From contig CM037869.1 in NCBI GenBank assembly GCA_021292105.1, positions 10,436,471 to 10,500,470 of the forward strand: a stretch of DNA of 64,000 bases, given 5' to 3'. Each line of letters opens with the position of its first letter. Positions within the stretch are counted from its first letter, which is position 1. Of the stretch, positions 1 through 16,046 are shown in pieces. This DNA comes from Anadara kagoshimensis. Lineage: Eukaryota > Mollusca > Bivalvia > Arcoida > Arcidae. The notes beneath the pieces were generated by a model that saw only the letters and a program-made list of their open reading frames with translations, was not told where the DNA came from and ran no database searches. Position numbers and translations under genes: made by a program.

Positions 1-650
1 TATAAAAAGGTGGTCACTATAGCAGGTTTTACTCTAGATTGTAAATAATTTTATTTTAAAATTGCTAATGAGGCAGCGGTATAGTCAAGAAGTTTAGCCT
101 TTAAATTAAAGTTGGGGTTCAAAATTATGTATTGTAATGGAAGGTCGAGGACCTTTGCCTTTATTTTGGCAGATCTCACATAGATTTTTGAAGGTCCTTG
201 GGATATATATCAACTGTCATAATGTAAAATCAATAAGTCCCAGACATCAGACCCGAGGAATTTTGAACCCATGTAAAGGTGTCTGCAAAGCACTAAAGTT
301 GGTGGTTATCTCGGCCTATTGGTTTGATAACAGTATAACATATTTACAATAATCTGTGTCAGGTATATGTTTTAATGTGTTAACTTACTAAATGTCATAT
401 GATGTCATTCTGTATAAGAAGAAACATTAGCGAGGAAGAAATATTTGCAATTTTCCTGGTGACACTTGTACCACCAATATATCTTCTCAGCAAAAATTAT
501 TTATTTCATTTGGTTAATTTTTTCTACGGTCATAACCGTGAAAATGTCTTACCGTGAAATAGTTAAAAAGGTTGAAACGTAACCATGAAAACTTACTATC
601 GCTAGTATTTCTTCTTAAACAGTATTGAACAGCACTTGGCAGTACAACAC

Positions 651-1058
651 CAGGGATTTTTCTGGGTATCCACTGGGTCCAGTAAAGGGACCCATTCCCA
701 ATGCAAAAAAACATACATTTTCCCAATTCTGTAGTAAAAAATTCCCAATTAGCTATGTTTATAAAAAATTTTGAGAAAATTTTTTTACAAGATCATCAAC
801 ATCATATTCAGAGGATATCTCGGTCTGATAACGATTTTAATCTATATTAACCCACATTTTGCTGGATGATTTATATAGAGACAAAAGAGACAGCGCTATT
901 TTGCTGTGAACACCGATATAATTTGTTCAGTTACCAGTATTTTAGTAGTCTAGAATTTCTAATATGTTGTTGTGATTTTTCCCAAAATTACATTTTTGTT
1001 GAGCATTTTCCCAATTTCATCCCAAGGTCCTTTTCCCAAAAGGTCAGAAAAATCCCTG
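651..1058. mobile_element. MITE, cagggattt family (copy 1)
   Basis: The left end cagggatttttctgg is complemented by cagaaaaatccctg at 1045-1058. The interior shares ttcccaatt-type blocks with the copy at 30542. Confidence 0.6.
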
Positions 1059-1119
1059 AACACATATTGGAAAACAAATCTATGTTATTAGTAAATAAAG
1101 CTGATATCTCAACATAAAC

Positions 1120-1345
1120 AGTGAGATAACTTATTGATGAGATGGTAAACAACAACAAAAAATATTACAAAAAACTTGTTCAAGAGACAATGTTATAAAA
1201 AATAAAAAGTTGTTGATGAGATGTGAAACAACAACAAAAACAATAACAAAAAAACTTGTTGATGAGATTTAAATACACAACAGAAAATATTTTATGAAAA
1301 AAACTTGTACATAAGATGATGTTAATTAGAATTGATAACGAAAAA
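1120..1345 (+). repeat. Degenerate tandem repeat, gatgagat/acaacaacaaaaa
   Basis: Three to four loose units with ttgatgagat, acaacaacaaaaa and aaaaacttgtt blocks at about 60-bp spacing. Confidence 0.5.
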
Positions 1346-2269
1346 AAACTAGATGAGATTTGTGAAACAACACGCAACTTATAATATGCCACTAATCACC
1401 CAGGTCAAAACAGTAAATATTATGGAATATTTTTGACAATTTTATGGAAGTGTTGTTAAGTATTAAGGACTATATTCTAACAATTGAAGCCTGTATTTGA
1501 TTTAAGATTGTAGTACATACATAGTTTCAGTTTTACATATTACACACTGCAGTAAGCAAATACATTAACATAATTATCCTCAGCATGGGTCTACCTAACA
1601 GGACTAGTAATATCACATAGTCTTAGTTTTAAAAATTTTGACTTTAAATAATGATTTACTATTTATGATAATGGTCTACACCTTAGGTATATGGTAATAC
1701 ATATATCACTGATTAATCTAAGTGAAAGTTAAAGGAAATTACAATTTCAAATTTAAACAAATTGTGTAAATCAAAAATTATTTTAAATAAATTTTTTTAT
1801 TTGTTCCTATTTTTTATATGTGTTTATTAAATTATTGCTACATACATAATTATGTAATTACATGCATGTATACTGTATTAGAAAAAACATTTTAAGGGAA
1901 AAAATTTCACTATTTTCACAGTGACTCTTGTACTATGAATATATCTTCTAAGCGAAAATCTCTTACCGTATTTCCCTTGGGACACTTTACCTACAGTTAG
2001 AACCATGAAAATTTCTTAATATGAAACAGTTTAAAAAAATCATGACCACAAAAGTTTTAAATTTAAGAACAAATCTTTTTCTAAAATCAAATTTAATTAA
2101 GTAAAGGGTGTGTATAGATTTTGTTTTCTGTTTATTTTCATAAATAAGTCTTTGTTTAAATAAACCGGTACATGTAATTATTAATGGCTATTTAAATGTA
2201 AATATGATAATATAGCTGTGTGGATGTCAAGAATGATTGGAGAATCATTAGGTTAGAGGGAAAGAAAAC

Positions 2270-2490
2270 AAGAGTGGAGTAATGGTGTTTTACACCCAAG
2301 TCAAGATGCTTTCACTTATATCCAGGTCGTCCGTTCTGGGATGGTGGAGGAAACCGGAATACCTGAAAAAAACGAAGACATTTGGCAAGCGAACAGACAA
2401 ACTTCCTCACACTAAGATATGCCCAAGGTGGGATTCCAAGCCAGGCTGTTCTGTAAGCCAGTACTATTGACCACTTGGCTACCAAGACAC
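2270..2490 (+). repeat. Interspersed repeat family A, representative copy
   Basis: Marked by caagatgctttcactta, ttctgggatggtggaggaaa and ttcctcacactaag blocks. Related, often partial copies are seen at about 3660-3885, 5690-5890, 25370-25500, 48220-48590 (interrupted), 50790-50860, 51175-51350, 52030-52145 and, reversed, 60110-60275. No tRNA-like promoter recognised. Confidence 0.6.
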
Positions 2491-2770
2491 CACGAAAAAT
2501 ACAAACATGTTAAGATATCTGCTGTATGTTAAGAGTGGTATATCGTTCATATCAGTGATTTGAAGTGAACATTAATATTTAATCATTTATATGATCTAAA
2601 CTTTACATTAAACATCTGATAAAATTGATTTTAAATTATTTCAGATAAATGATTTCAATATTCTTAAAGATTATGAGTATTAAACGCCACACAAAGCACT
2701 TTTATAAAGCTTCAAAATACAATAAATTAAATATACACATGCAAATAGTGAGGGATTTATATATTTATGT

Positions 2771-2998
2771 AGGCAAACAACATTGACCTGTCCACTTGAC
2801 CTTTAATTATAATATTTATGATGGACTGGTATATTTACGTTTAGGGGACACAGGTGTTTATTTTGTCTACATCATGGGAAATGTGTATAGTCTATGTATA
2901 AACTGAGAATCCTAACACTACCTATGTATTTGATGGACTATTATATATGGCTATTCCTAATGAAAGGTCAAGCAGACAGGTCAATGTTGTTTGTCTAT
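2771..2998. mobile_element. MITE, caaacaacattgacctgtc family (copy 1)
   Basis: The left end aggcaaacaacattgacctg is complemented by caggtcaatgttgtttgtct at the right. A second copy is at 9788-10278. Confidence 0.65.
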
Positions 2999-4689
2999 AC
3001 CACCAGTATGATTATTATAAGTTTAGTAGACTTAAGTCTTAAACATTGTCCAGGTTTGTTTATTTTCTTTGTATGATTTAAAACAGGTTCTCCTTTTATG
3101 TATAGCATTGAAATATGCAATAGCAGCGTTCAGTCTTATTGAAAATGAAGGCCCAAAATAATGTCAGGTGGCCAGGTGGGCCATCTTTGGCCAATCTATT
3201 CACATAATTCAATATCAATTGAGTTTCTGAAATGTTGTGCCTGTTCCAATTTTTTTGCCTTAAAACTTAATTTTAAGTTTTCAATGACACAGGATAATTG
3301 GAATGTATTATTTGCATAAATTTTTTTTTGATACATGGTTATAGGAATTACAAATTGTAATTCTGATCAAATGTTGGCCCAAACCTTATAAATTGGGCCC
3401 AAATTTTTTCCAGGCTGTGGTTAGGATGGCCTCTCTTACTTCAGTTCTACATTGTACACTACCATAGTTGACCTTGAAACATTATTGTTACCAAATTTGC
3501 AAATGTAATTTAATGAAATCTTTGTTAGAAAATTTTTTTAATAGAAAGCATCTTTTGGGGAAAAGGGTATGAGATAGATGGTAGACCTTTTGATAAATAG
3601 TTGGATAAAAAAGCAGGGTTTATCAAGATGGGAATTTGGAAATTGTTATAAGCATAAGGAATCCTTGGTAAAGATTCTTTCACTTAAATATCAAGTTGGT
3701 CTGTTCTGGGATGTTGTAAGAAAGATAAAGTGACCCTAGAAAACAGCTGTCCTATGGTAAGCAAACTGACAAACTTTCTCACACTGGGGATCTGCCAAAG
3801 TGGAATTTGAACCTAGGTGGTGAGAGCTCTGAGCACTGTGATCCACAATGAGCTAGTATTGACCTTCTGCCAATGACAATATCTTAGATGAATTATGATA
3901 AAATATTTTCTAAGAACAAAAATTTAATTTAAAATACAATGTAATTCTGTCCAAATTTGAACTTTTACAGACTTTTAATTTACTTTTAGTTTAGTTTTAT
4001 CAACCTAATAAAATAAATGACACAAATGCAAATTAATCCTTTTGTACAGCTAAAAGAAGACTTTACCATTTTTATAAACATGGCTAGGTTTTATTAAGCA
4101 ACAAACCTTTTATTTTAAAATTACAAGCTGATAAACTCAAGCTTTGAAAGAAAACATTTATGTGAAAATATAGTATTAAAACTTTTTATTTAGATTCACA
4201 CCAAAATGTTGAAAATGAAGTACACATTCTGTAGTTTTAACCGTAGTTTGATGGCCAATAAACAGAAATATCTATATAACTTTGCTCATTATATGGCTCT
4301 TATTTATGTTATGTCAAAAACGGAACACTTTGATTTAACTGGAATTTGGTTCTTTATTAAAAGGTTCACCCTGTTTGAATTTTGAAATATTGTGTGTTTG
4401 AATTTTGAAATATTTTTAAGTTTAATATTCCATTAAAAATCTTTATATTTATTAGAAAGTGTCCATACAAAGTGACTCTAGGTTTACAAGCTATTAATAT
4501 TTTAGTATAAGGCCCATATCCTGATTTTATTTTTAAGATGTGGTAAAGCTGTAATTTAATGAAATCTTTGAAGGCTCCAATTTGGAAGAAAATGTTTAAA
4601 GAGTAATATTTTTATATTAAATTCATTTTAGAAATATTTAACACATTTTCAAACTTTGTTTAGAATAGGGAGACACAAAACTCACACAT

Positions 4690-4890
4690 ACAGTTTGTAT
4701 TTCTTCTCAAACCTGTCTATAAAGGTAACCCTAAGGAACCAGTAAAAGTGGACTTTATGGGCAGGTGAACTTTATAAACATGTTTCAAATAATATGAATA
4801 AAGTACAATTGGGATACATTTCTACTCGCCTTTATAAGCAGGTGGTCCTTATATAGAAGTGGCCTTTAAGACAGCTTGGACTGTATACTG
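4690..4890. mobile_element. MITE, caaacctgtctataaagg family (copy 1)
   Basis: Contains ctcaaacctgtctataaagg, an aaccagtaaaagtgg block and a right end aagacagcttggactgta. Related copies are at 25172 and 63880. Confidence 0.65.
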
Positions 4891-5318
4891 GTTGTACTGG
4901 CGGGAAGATTAGTATACTATATAACTATACTATTTTTCTTCACCACTCTGTCTACCACATGTCTTAAGTAAGGCTGTGTTTGACTTGTCTTTGGTTTTAT
5001 ACCCCCGCAAACTAGTTTGAAGACCGTAAATAGGAATCACTATATTTGTGTGTCTGTGCGAAATTGTGTCCAGGCTATATTTCATAATTGCTTGGACAAC
5101 TGTTATAAAACTTAACATGAATAATCTTCATGGACCAACGGTGTGTCATGACCTTGAACCAAGGTCATATAGGAAAGGTCAAGGTCACAGAAAAATATCA
5201 AACCCTTATAAATTTGGGGCTGTGGTATTCTTCTCTCAAGAGACAGTTCTAGTTTTATTTGATTCCTCTTACATTTAAATCTAAATATTTTGTTTTATAT
5301 ATAATTAATTTTTATTAA

Positions 5319-7641
<2,323 letters not shown>

Positions 7642-8764
7642 AAGGTCAGACCAGATCAATAACCTCATCATCGCCATAGAGACAGTTAATTGCACAAACA
7701 ATACATTCACATCTTCACAAGTTTGGCAAACGTATGTTTATATTTTTAGTCAGTTTTTGTCGAAATACATTCAGGAGAAATTTCTTGCAATAAAGATGCT
7801 GTCTTCAAGTTACATCAGAGTATGTATGTATTAAATACTTTAATGTATTTAGATCTTCTTTGTGCAAAAAACCCCCAAAATTTTTTATGTTATAGTATAA
7901 TGTCTGTCATATGTACATGAATAGAAGTCAAAATACCGGTAGATCTAGGAGAGACTGTGCTTCAATAGGAAAGTAGTTGAAAACAATGATATGTGTAGCA
8001 ATACAAAGAATAAGAAAGGTTCAATATTTTTCTTGGAGAACAACAGACTGTTATTTTTTTCTTTATTACTGTTTTTTTAATTTTAAAGCCAGATATTTAA
8101 TTTTCTTTATTTACCATATTTATTATTTTCCCTGACTTTATAAAGAATATTAGATCTGAGCATTGATACAGTTTTGTTTTGGATTTGAGTTTGTTTGAGA
8201 GTTTAAAATGTGTTCATTTCTAACAATATTTTTTTGAAATGTGTTATTACATTTTATTTCCACATGTATCAGCTATAGATCATAATCGAGATATATTGAC
8301 AAAAAATCATAATCTCTGTAAATAAATTTGAATAATTTTTATTTTTTATCTGAAAAATATTATGGAACTCTAAATCTGCCTTATTTCATCACTCTAAGCA
8401 ATATATGTGTTGTATTTAATCACTTAATAAAAAGTAAGTAATTTTATATACATGTATACCAGAGTATATATTTACTTATTTATTATTATCAGAAGTGGGG
8501 AGATTTAATCTTCGGGACCTGATTAATCTGATCATTAATTTAGAGGAAAAATTAACAAACCATAAAAAATTAGTATAAAGTAAAACTTAATCCAAAGCTG
8601 CATGAACTAAATTGAAGGCATTATTTTAACAAAAAATATTTCGTTTATAATTTTCAGAACAATTTATAGGCTCCGGTTATATTTTTACAAATAATAACCT
8701 GTATACACAGACCACCTTTACAGTGTTTATGTATTTACAAGACATCCTTTACTGCAAGTTCTAA

Positions 8765-8870
8765 TATTGTATCTTTACCGTTATGGTTACCAAACACATT
8801 GTATCTTAATCGTTATGGTTACCCAAGCACATTGTATCTTAATCGTTATGGTTACCCAAGCACATTGTGA
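8765..8870 (+). repeat. 33-bp minisatellite, three copies
   Basis: attgtatcttaatcgttatg followed by gttacccaagcac, starting at 8765, 8798 and 8831, with a partial fourth at 8864. Confidence 0.88.
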
Positions 8871-9787
8871 TTTTTTTGTTTGTTTTTGTTGTGTTTTGTA
8901 TTATTTTTTACATTTTGTGTTTATACTTTTAACTTTGCTTGTAAAAGTGAAATGAATGGCCCTTTAATGGATTGAATCTATCACCCCTGTAATCTTATGT
9001 GGTTGTTCCAGTATTAAAGAGTGGATTAGTCCATTCTTTATCTAGGGATGAAAGGATTAAAATATGTTATTTTTTCTTTTTATAGTTTTTAGTAGCTTTA
9101 TAAATGATATACATATACAATTTTTAACCTTGTTTTTTTAAAAAAAAATGCTTTTCATCATCACAGATGCAGGTTGTGTTTGAATTGTCCAGAGTTATTC
9201 CCCTTGGAGATAAATAAATTGTTGGATTAAGTGTGTAAACAAGCTGTATGCATGTATTATACCCTGAATGTTTGTAATTACTCCTAAGGAGTTGCTATTT
9301 GACTTGTCTGAGCTCATGAGGCTTCCTTATAAACTCTTTTGAATCTGTTAAATTTCGAAATGGAAGCACATCATGTAGCAAGACCAAAAAGTCTGTTATT
9401 TTTGGGACATATACCAATGATCATGAATTTAAATTAAGAAGATTAAATGTAATTATCATGTTTATTATTAAAACAAGAAGACCTAAACAAATATAGATAT
9501 AACAAAATAGCTATTAGCTAGGTATCCACAAATTTAAAACTATTAGTTGCAAAATTTCCCAAATTTTTTAGCATATGTGTAGTCGTTTTAAAATATTTTC
9601 CATAAATTTGCTAAAATAGGTTACAATTTTACAGAATTTTTCAGTCAGAAAGTTGTAACCGATGCTGGTTTTGGCGACCAGGAATTTAATCAGAGATTTA
9701 GGAATGAATTAAAACATTTTTATAAATTCATTTCTCAGATGACTTAATATATGTATGGTATAAAAGTGATTTAACAAGTAGTTGTTG

Positions 9788-10278
9788 TAAGTAAACAACA
9801 TTGACCTGTCCACTTTGACCTTTCATTATGATGACCCACCTACTATATGGGTAGTGTTAGGATTTGTAACTAATACCAGGCTGACCAATTCGAAGGATTT
9901 ATCCATTTTTGACAGATTTGTATCATAAAAATGGATAAATGGATGGATAAAATGAAAAGGTCACATTAGATGGATTTTTTCCATTATGATGGTTTTTTTT
10001 AAGCTAAAAGTACTAAAAATCCAGACTTTTTTATATGAAAATTGTACTAAAACCAAACACTTAACGATAAAAATATACCTAAATGGCAACCTTCGCACTA
10101 AAAATTTACCAATCTGGACAAATAAATAAATTTGATTAGTCAGTCTGTAATACATACACAATACTTGTTTCTTGTGATGTAGATGGATTAAAAACCCTTT
10201 GTCCCAATATACGTAAATATACTGGTTCATCATAAATATTTAAATTAAAGGTCAAGGAGACAGGTTATTGTTGTTTAC
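9788..10278. mobile_element. MITE, caaacaacattgacctgtc family (copy 2)
   Basis: Left aagtaaacaacattgacctg and right caggttattgttgtttacct are inverse complements with few differences. The interior contains a tggataaatggatgga stretch and no coding frame. Confidence 0.65.
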
Positions 10279-11740
10279 CTATATAAATTTATATATATTT
10301 ACTTATTTATATATGTTATACATCATTGTATAATAGCTCAATTTTAAGGGTATATAATACATATCTAATATATCCATGCATAATGTAACTTGTTCAGCTC
10401 CATTTGTCTTTGTGTATGTGTGTACTGGACAGGGCTTTCATTTAACCCTTTACTGCAGGGAGTGAAAAAATTGGATTGAATTTCTTCAAGGAAGAAAAAA
10501 TTGTGAGATCACTGTCACTTCAAGAGTTAGTGACCTAAATGCTGGAAATGTTACACAAAATTTAATATACAGGTTTTACTGTTGAAATTCTTGTTTTTAA
10601 AGTGTATACAGATACTGTCTATAGAGAGTACCTGTATCTTTTCTAACATAAAGAGTCAAACTATATAGACATAAAGGTAATTAGATTAGACGATAGAGTG
10701 CTTTATAAACACAGGTGAGTCTAAATTACAAAAACAGGTAACAACATTCTGTAACAGTATATGTTCAAACCTGCTCAAATTTTATTTTTCAACTGCCCTA
10801 ATATTAAAATAGACTAGTTTTTAATTGATTGTGAATAAATCAAATGCAATAGGGTTTGCCGTTGTACCATGTGATCACTACCTCTTAATGTTTGTTTGGA
10901 ACTTTTTGGAAAATGTTTAAGTTGCAGATTCAGAGAAAAATGTCATTTCTGTGGGAAAACGTCATGTTATGGGATTCCATATCCATTGGAAATAAGTATT
11001 CCGCACAAACATTAGAGGGTATCACGTGGTACAGCGGTAAACCCTATTATCAAGAGTATAAAATGTATGTAGGTCTGAGGGGTAAACTGGAAGCCTTTTC
11101 TCAGTCATGTGATATATATATACTGCACTTTTAGATCTGTTATTATTATTATTGACATTTATTTAAACATATCATGTTATATATGTAGCTTTATATCTGT
11201 ATGCTGTACTCTGATTAATTTTTATATCAGATTTCTATATCCTGTGGCGAGACTGGGTGTTACGGAAGGATAGGCACCTCTTGTCTAGCTAGTTACACCT
11301 GCCACATATTAGGTGAAATTTTGGGAGAAAAAAAAAACAATGCAAATGTAATTCTGTATCCCACAAAAACTTGGGAGTATAGTATTTTACAATATATATC
11401 CATCTATAAATAGGATGAGATTGTATTGAAGTTTAAGTGTCAATTTAAAAAATAAATAACAAATCGTATCTGAAATGGAATGCCACTTCTTTTGGGGGAA
11501 AATATTTTACAGTACCCTCAACTTGAATCTGCATACAGTCATTGCACTTTTAATATAAAAATAAAATTAATGTAAAAAATGGATGTTAAACATGTTCAAT
11601 CTACAAAGAGAAAATGTAAAAAAAAAATGTTTTAATATGAAATATACACTTACAGACAAAAGGGCAGTCCATTTACAGAAAAGTCCCGACAGAACTGGTA
11701 CTGCTTTATGATATAGATTTATTATATGTCTTTGCAGTTT

Positions 11741-12007
11741 CAGTGTAACCTGTGTAAACCAAACTCAGAGTAAATAACTAAAGTCTTTAGTGTTAAAGGG
11801 ATTCGGTGAGACAGGTGTCACTGTATATTTTTACTCAGATTTTTGCAGATTTATCCATCATTGTATGTATCTGAAGTAAAATAAACCCACATTCAGAGGA
11901 ATCTGAAGTCTTCAGTGCGGATGAGGTCGGTTTAGACAGGTGTCACTGTATATTTTTTACTCAGCTTTTTTGCAGATTTATCCATCTTTGTATGTATCTG
12001 AAGTAGA
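11741..12007 (+). repeat. Imperfect tandem duplication of about 125 bp
   Basis: acaggtgtcactgtatattt, a tttgcagatttatccatc block and tgtatgtatctgaagta occur twice (near 11810-11877 and 11936-12004). The ends include cagtgtaacctgtgtaaacc and its rough complement, so a MITE may be involved. Confidence 0.65.
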
Positions 12008-12664
12008 GATATTCATTATGTAATAAATACATCATTAATTTTTATTATATTTTGTTTTTTTATTTTTTATATATTGACCTGGGAATCATGTTGATATAAT
12101 CAGACTTGCTCCTGATGTATTATCACATGTTTGTCTATAGTGAATAATTGTAAAGGGATACCAACACCTGTAATGTGCAAATTATGTTGATGTTTGGTCT
12201 AGTGGATACCTAAAGGTATTTAACAGAGTTCTATAGTAATCATTAAAAACAAACATACCAATCCATGTCCAAACCGTAAACCCAAAGGAAAGTAAAAACT
12301 TTGAAGCTGGCAAATAAGGGTTCACATGTGAACTTCTGCCAGAGAAGTGAGGCTGAGCACCTCCTGTTTACCTAGCTACACCTGCCACATGTGTGATTTA
12401 AAAATTGGGAATGAAAGGCACATGGAAATATGGGACGTCAAATATATCCAGGATAATTGTGGATATAGAGACATCATACTACAATATTGTGATGATGTTC
12501 ATATCCTTGTAATGAATTAATTAAAAGAAATGGTTATCAGCACTAGAATACACTTAAGTCAACATGTTTCTACAGTCCTGAAGATGGAAAAAATTTGACT
12601 AAAAAACACAACTGCTCATTCTAGTGATAAGAACCAGGTAATATGTAGAGAGAGTTCGTTAATG

Positions 12665-12795
12665 TGCCACACCCGATGTGACACTGGGCATGCCGCACCC
12701 GATGTGACACTGGACATGCCGCACCCGATGTGACACTGGGCATGCCGCACCCGATGTGACACTGGGCATGCCACACCCGATTTTACACTGGGCAT
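12665..12795 (+). repeat. 26-bp minisatellite, about five copies
   Basis: acccgatgtgacactgggca recurs at 12671, 12697, 12723, 12749 and 12775, with a strict 26-bp period. GC-rich compared with its surroundings. Confidence 0.92.
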
Positions 12796-12870
12796 CAGTT
12801 TGTAAGGTCACTACCTATTTTAAAATTTTGGTCAGACCCAGGCCAGATCTGATCCCATGACCTCCAACAA

Positions 12871-13205
12871 ACCACTGCGGTAGCTCAGTTGGTAGAGTGC
12901 TCGCTCCGTAAGTGGGAGGTTTTTGGTTCAAACCCCGGCCGGGTCTGACCCAAGACTTAAAAGTGGGTAGTGACTGTTCTTTCGCCAAGCACTCGGCATT
13001 ACGAAATGAAAGACACGGTTCTTTCGGATGGGAACTTAAAATAAATGAGGTTCCGTGTCACGGTGGGCTTGGCACGCTGTATAATGCCATAAGCGCAACG
13101 CACAGGCAAAATTTCTGCACTTTCGCCTATAGCTGGCGACATCTCGATATAAGTGAAATATTCTTGACTGGGACGTTAAACACCATTACTCAACTCAACT
13201 CCAAC
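12871..13205 (+). mobile_element. tRNA-derived SINE, best copy
   Basis: The head is tRNA-like, with A box tagctcagttggtagag (12891-12907) and B box ggttcaaaccccggc (12924-12938). The body has gtgactgttctttcgccaag, a tgtcac...gcacg block and a conserved 3' region (gcctatagctggcgac, atataagtgaaatattcttg, gggacgttaaac). It is a Pol III-transcribed, LINE-dependent SINE by structure. It is inserted into an older SINE fragment in the opposite direction (12795-12870 and 13206-13240). Confidence 0.9.
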
Positions 13206-13671
13206 ATACAAACGAAGCACTCTACCAACTGAGTCATTGTAATGATAAATGCAGTGACATAGTTTTATTTGGTTTACAATATTGCTCAATTTGCAAGGCT
13301 AGGGGCATCTAGTCATGTGCCAAGATGTGCACTTAACTGACTGCAGTTGTTTTATGGAGAGGTAAATTTTGTCATTTGCAATACAAAGTTAATTGCTATA
13401 CCATGTACTAATATAACTGACTAGATTTATAAAATTGTTGTTTGAACATTTTCACTGACATTCAGGCTACAGGTATAAAAGATATCAAGTATTAGCCTTT
13501 TTAAAGTATTTATTACCTTGCAAGTACTTTTAAATAAATATTTTGGCAATAACAAGTATGTTTGTTTTTTACCATTTGTATATACTTTCAGTGTCTGTCA
13601 AAAGTTTGGAGTTTAATAAACACTTGCAAGTACATCGATGTTCTCAATCATGTCTCACTTCATTTGATTTT

Positions 13672-14008
13672 TACCACTATGTTAGCTCCATTGGTAGAAG
13701 ACTTGATTCATATGTGGTTCAAACACCAACTGGGTCTGACTGAGACATGAAAATAAGTAGAGACTGTTCTTTTGCCAAGTGCTTCACATCTAAAAAAGAA
13801 ACTCACATGGTCCTTAAGACTTGCCCTTAAAAACCAATGTCCCGTGTCACAACAGGTATGGAATGTTTAATAATGAAACCATGCACATTGCCCTTAGCAC
13901 ACTGCAAGGTAAACCTTTCTGACACTTTATCTATAGCTGGGAGTGTCTCAATATAAGTGAAATATTCTTAATCGGGATTTAACACCCCAATCAATCAATC
14001 AATCATTC
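13672..14008 (+). mobile_element. tRNA-derived SINE, diverged copy
   Basis: Same order of blocks as the copy at 12871, with a decayed head (ttagctccattggtagaag) and an intact body ending in (tcaa)n at 13991-14008. Confidence 0.8.
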
Positions 14009-14399
14009 ATTTGCATTTTTGTGTTGTTTCATTGCAGCTATACTCATTTTCTCTGTTCAAAATTCCCTTAATTTAAGAAATATTTTTGTTCAGAAATGGC
14101 TGTAATGTTTGGTCAAGGATCCATGTGGTCTATAATAATTACTGCTCAATTCCCAAATTGTAAGTTGTTTAAATGTTGACTTAATGTGGTGCATTACATT
14201 TTCAGCAATTGGTATTGCAATTCTAACTAAATGTGACTCGGTAGTACATGAACTACATCAATGAATACTACTTTGTCATATTTGATACTCATCCAAAGTC
14301 TGTAGTTTAATATTCTGAGTTGTCAATATGTGTACTTTTTTTATCCAATTATTGGTTATGCCATGTACATGTATTTGATTGCCTTTTCTATTGCAACTA

Positions 14400-15629
14400 C
14401 AATGTAACCAGTGAAAACCAAAACCTTAGTAAATGGAAACCTGTCAAAACGGAAGTAGTTGAACTTTTTGAAAAACATAAAAACCTTAACTTAACTGGAA
14501 ACCTGTCTTGGTAAACTGGAAACTTGTCTAAAGGGAAGTACAGTTGAACTTTTGAAAATGTAGAACTTAACTTAACTGGAAACTTGTCTGAACTGAAGTA
14601 CAATGGAACATGTGAAAACCAAACCTCAGTCAACTGGAAACCTGTCTAAACAGAAGTACAGTGGACCATGTGAAAACCAAACCTCAATCAACTGGAAACT
14701 TGTCTGAACTGAAGTACAGTGGAACATGAGAAAACCAAACCTCAGTCAACTAGAAACCTGTCTAAACAGAAGTACAATGGAACATGTGAAAACGAAACCT
14801 CAGTCAACTGGAAACCTGTCTAAACAGAAGTACAGTTGACCATGTGAAAACCAAACCTCAGTCAACTGGAAACCTGTCTAAACAGAAGTACAATGGAACA
14901 TGTGAAAACCAAACCTCAGTCAAATGGAAACCTGTCAAAACAGAAGTACAGTGGACCATGTGAAAACCAAACCTCAGTCAACTGGAAACTTGTCTCAACT
15001 GAAGTACAGTGGAACATGTGAAAACCAAACCTCAGTCAACTAGAAACCTGTCTAAACAGAAGTACAATGGAACATGTGAAAACCAAACCTCAGTCAACTG
15101 GAAACCTGTCTAAACAGAAGTACAGTTGACCATGTGAAAACCAAACCTCAGTCAACTGGAAACCTGTCTAAACAGAAGTACAGTTGACCATGTGAAAACC
15201 AAACCTCAGTCAACTGGAAACCTGTCTAAACAGAAGTACAGTTGACCATGTGAAAACCAAACCTCAGTCAACTGGAAACTTGTCTAAACAGAAGTACAGT
15301 GGAACATGCGAAAACCAAACCTCAGTCAACTGGAAACTTGTCTAAACTAAAGTACAATGGAACATGTGAAAACCAAACCTCAGGCAACTGGAAACTTGTC
15401 TAAACTGAAGTACAGTGGAACATGTGAAAACCAAATCTCAGTCAACTGGAAACCTGTCTAAACAGAAGTACAATGGAACATGTGAAAACCAAACCTCAGT
15501 CAACTGGAAACCTGTCTGAACAGAAGTACAATGGAACATGTGAACACCAAACCTCAGTCAACTGGAAACTTGTCTAAACTAAAGTACAGTGGAACATGTG
15601 AAAACCAAACCTCAGTCAACTGGAAACTT
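14400..15629 (+). repeat. 58-bp satellite, left part (about 21 monomers)
   Basis: Head-to-tail monomers of exactly 58 bp (for example, the acagttgaccatgtg phase recurs at 15123 and 15181). Each contains gtcaactggaaac, ctgtctaaac, gaagtaca and catgtgaaaaccaaacctc. The first few monomers (14400-14640) are diverged or incomplete; later ones are more than 90% alike by eye. Two variant types alternate: acagttgaccatg with aaacagaag, and acagtggaacatg with aaactgaag. The array is broken at 15629 by the LINE. Confidence 0.95.
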
Positions 15630-16046
15630 TTTATTTTTTTTTTTTTATTTTCATTTTTTAACACATATTACAAAAAATTTTAAGTACACCATTCACACAC
15701 TCATACATACACAGGTACATGTATAAACTTTTAAACTTAACATGTCCGAAAAGAGCCCAAAAAAAACTTTAATGCTTAGGAAAATAATTTACTCATTAAA
15801 CATGTTTTTATAATCTCCCCATATTTTTTCAAAAATCTTTAAATTATCTGAAAGTTGATATTGTTTCTTTTCTGTTATATATAAATAAAAAAAGTGGTGT
15901 TTGAGTTCATTAAAATTCAAACATTGTTCATTGTATCTTTTAACTGTAATATAATGTTTTGTGGTGTTTACTATTTTATTTATAATTTGTTCTTTTTTCC
16001 CATATTTACCTAGAATAGCATCTCACTGTTACATTATGTGTAATTT

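Larger units (their letters stand above)
7642..12664. other. Intergenic DNA downstream of the CFAP97-domain gene
   Basis: Contains the 33-bp minisatellite, a MITE at 9788, the duplication near 11741 and a repeat with ctacacctgccacat near 11290 and 12375. AATAAA-like signals near 8318 and 8426 could serve the CFAP97-type transcript. No coding sequence is supported; an 80-codon frame at 10892-11134 has no recognisable motif. Confidence 0.6.

Noticed and set aside
10892..11134. 80-codon open frame
   Set aside because: No motif, no splice or neighbour support, and composition typical of chance frames.
12874..12945. A tRNA gene (A and B boxes present)
   Set aside because: It is the head of a SINE: the conserved SINE body follows at once, no acceptor-stem pairing closes, and five more copies of the same arrangement exist in the window.
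14397..14633. Small open frames in the satellite start
   Set aside because: They are read from 58-bp monomers; frames do not persist along the array.
14400..15629. CRISPR-like array
   Set aside because: The whole 58-bp unit is repeated with no unique spacers, and the genome is eukaryotic.
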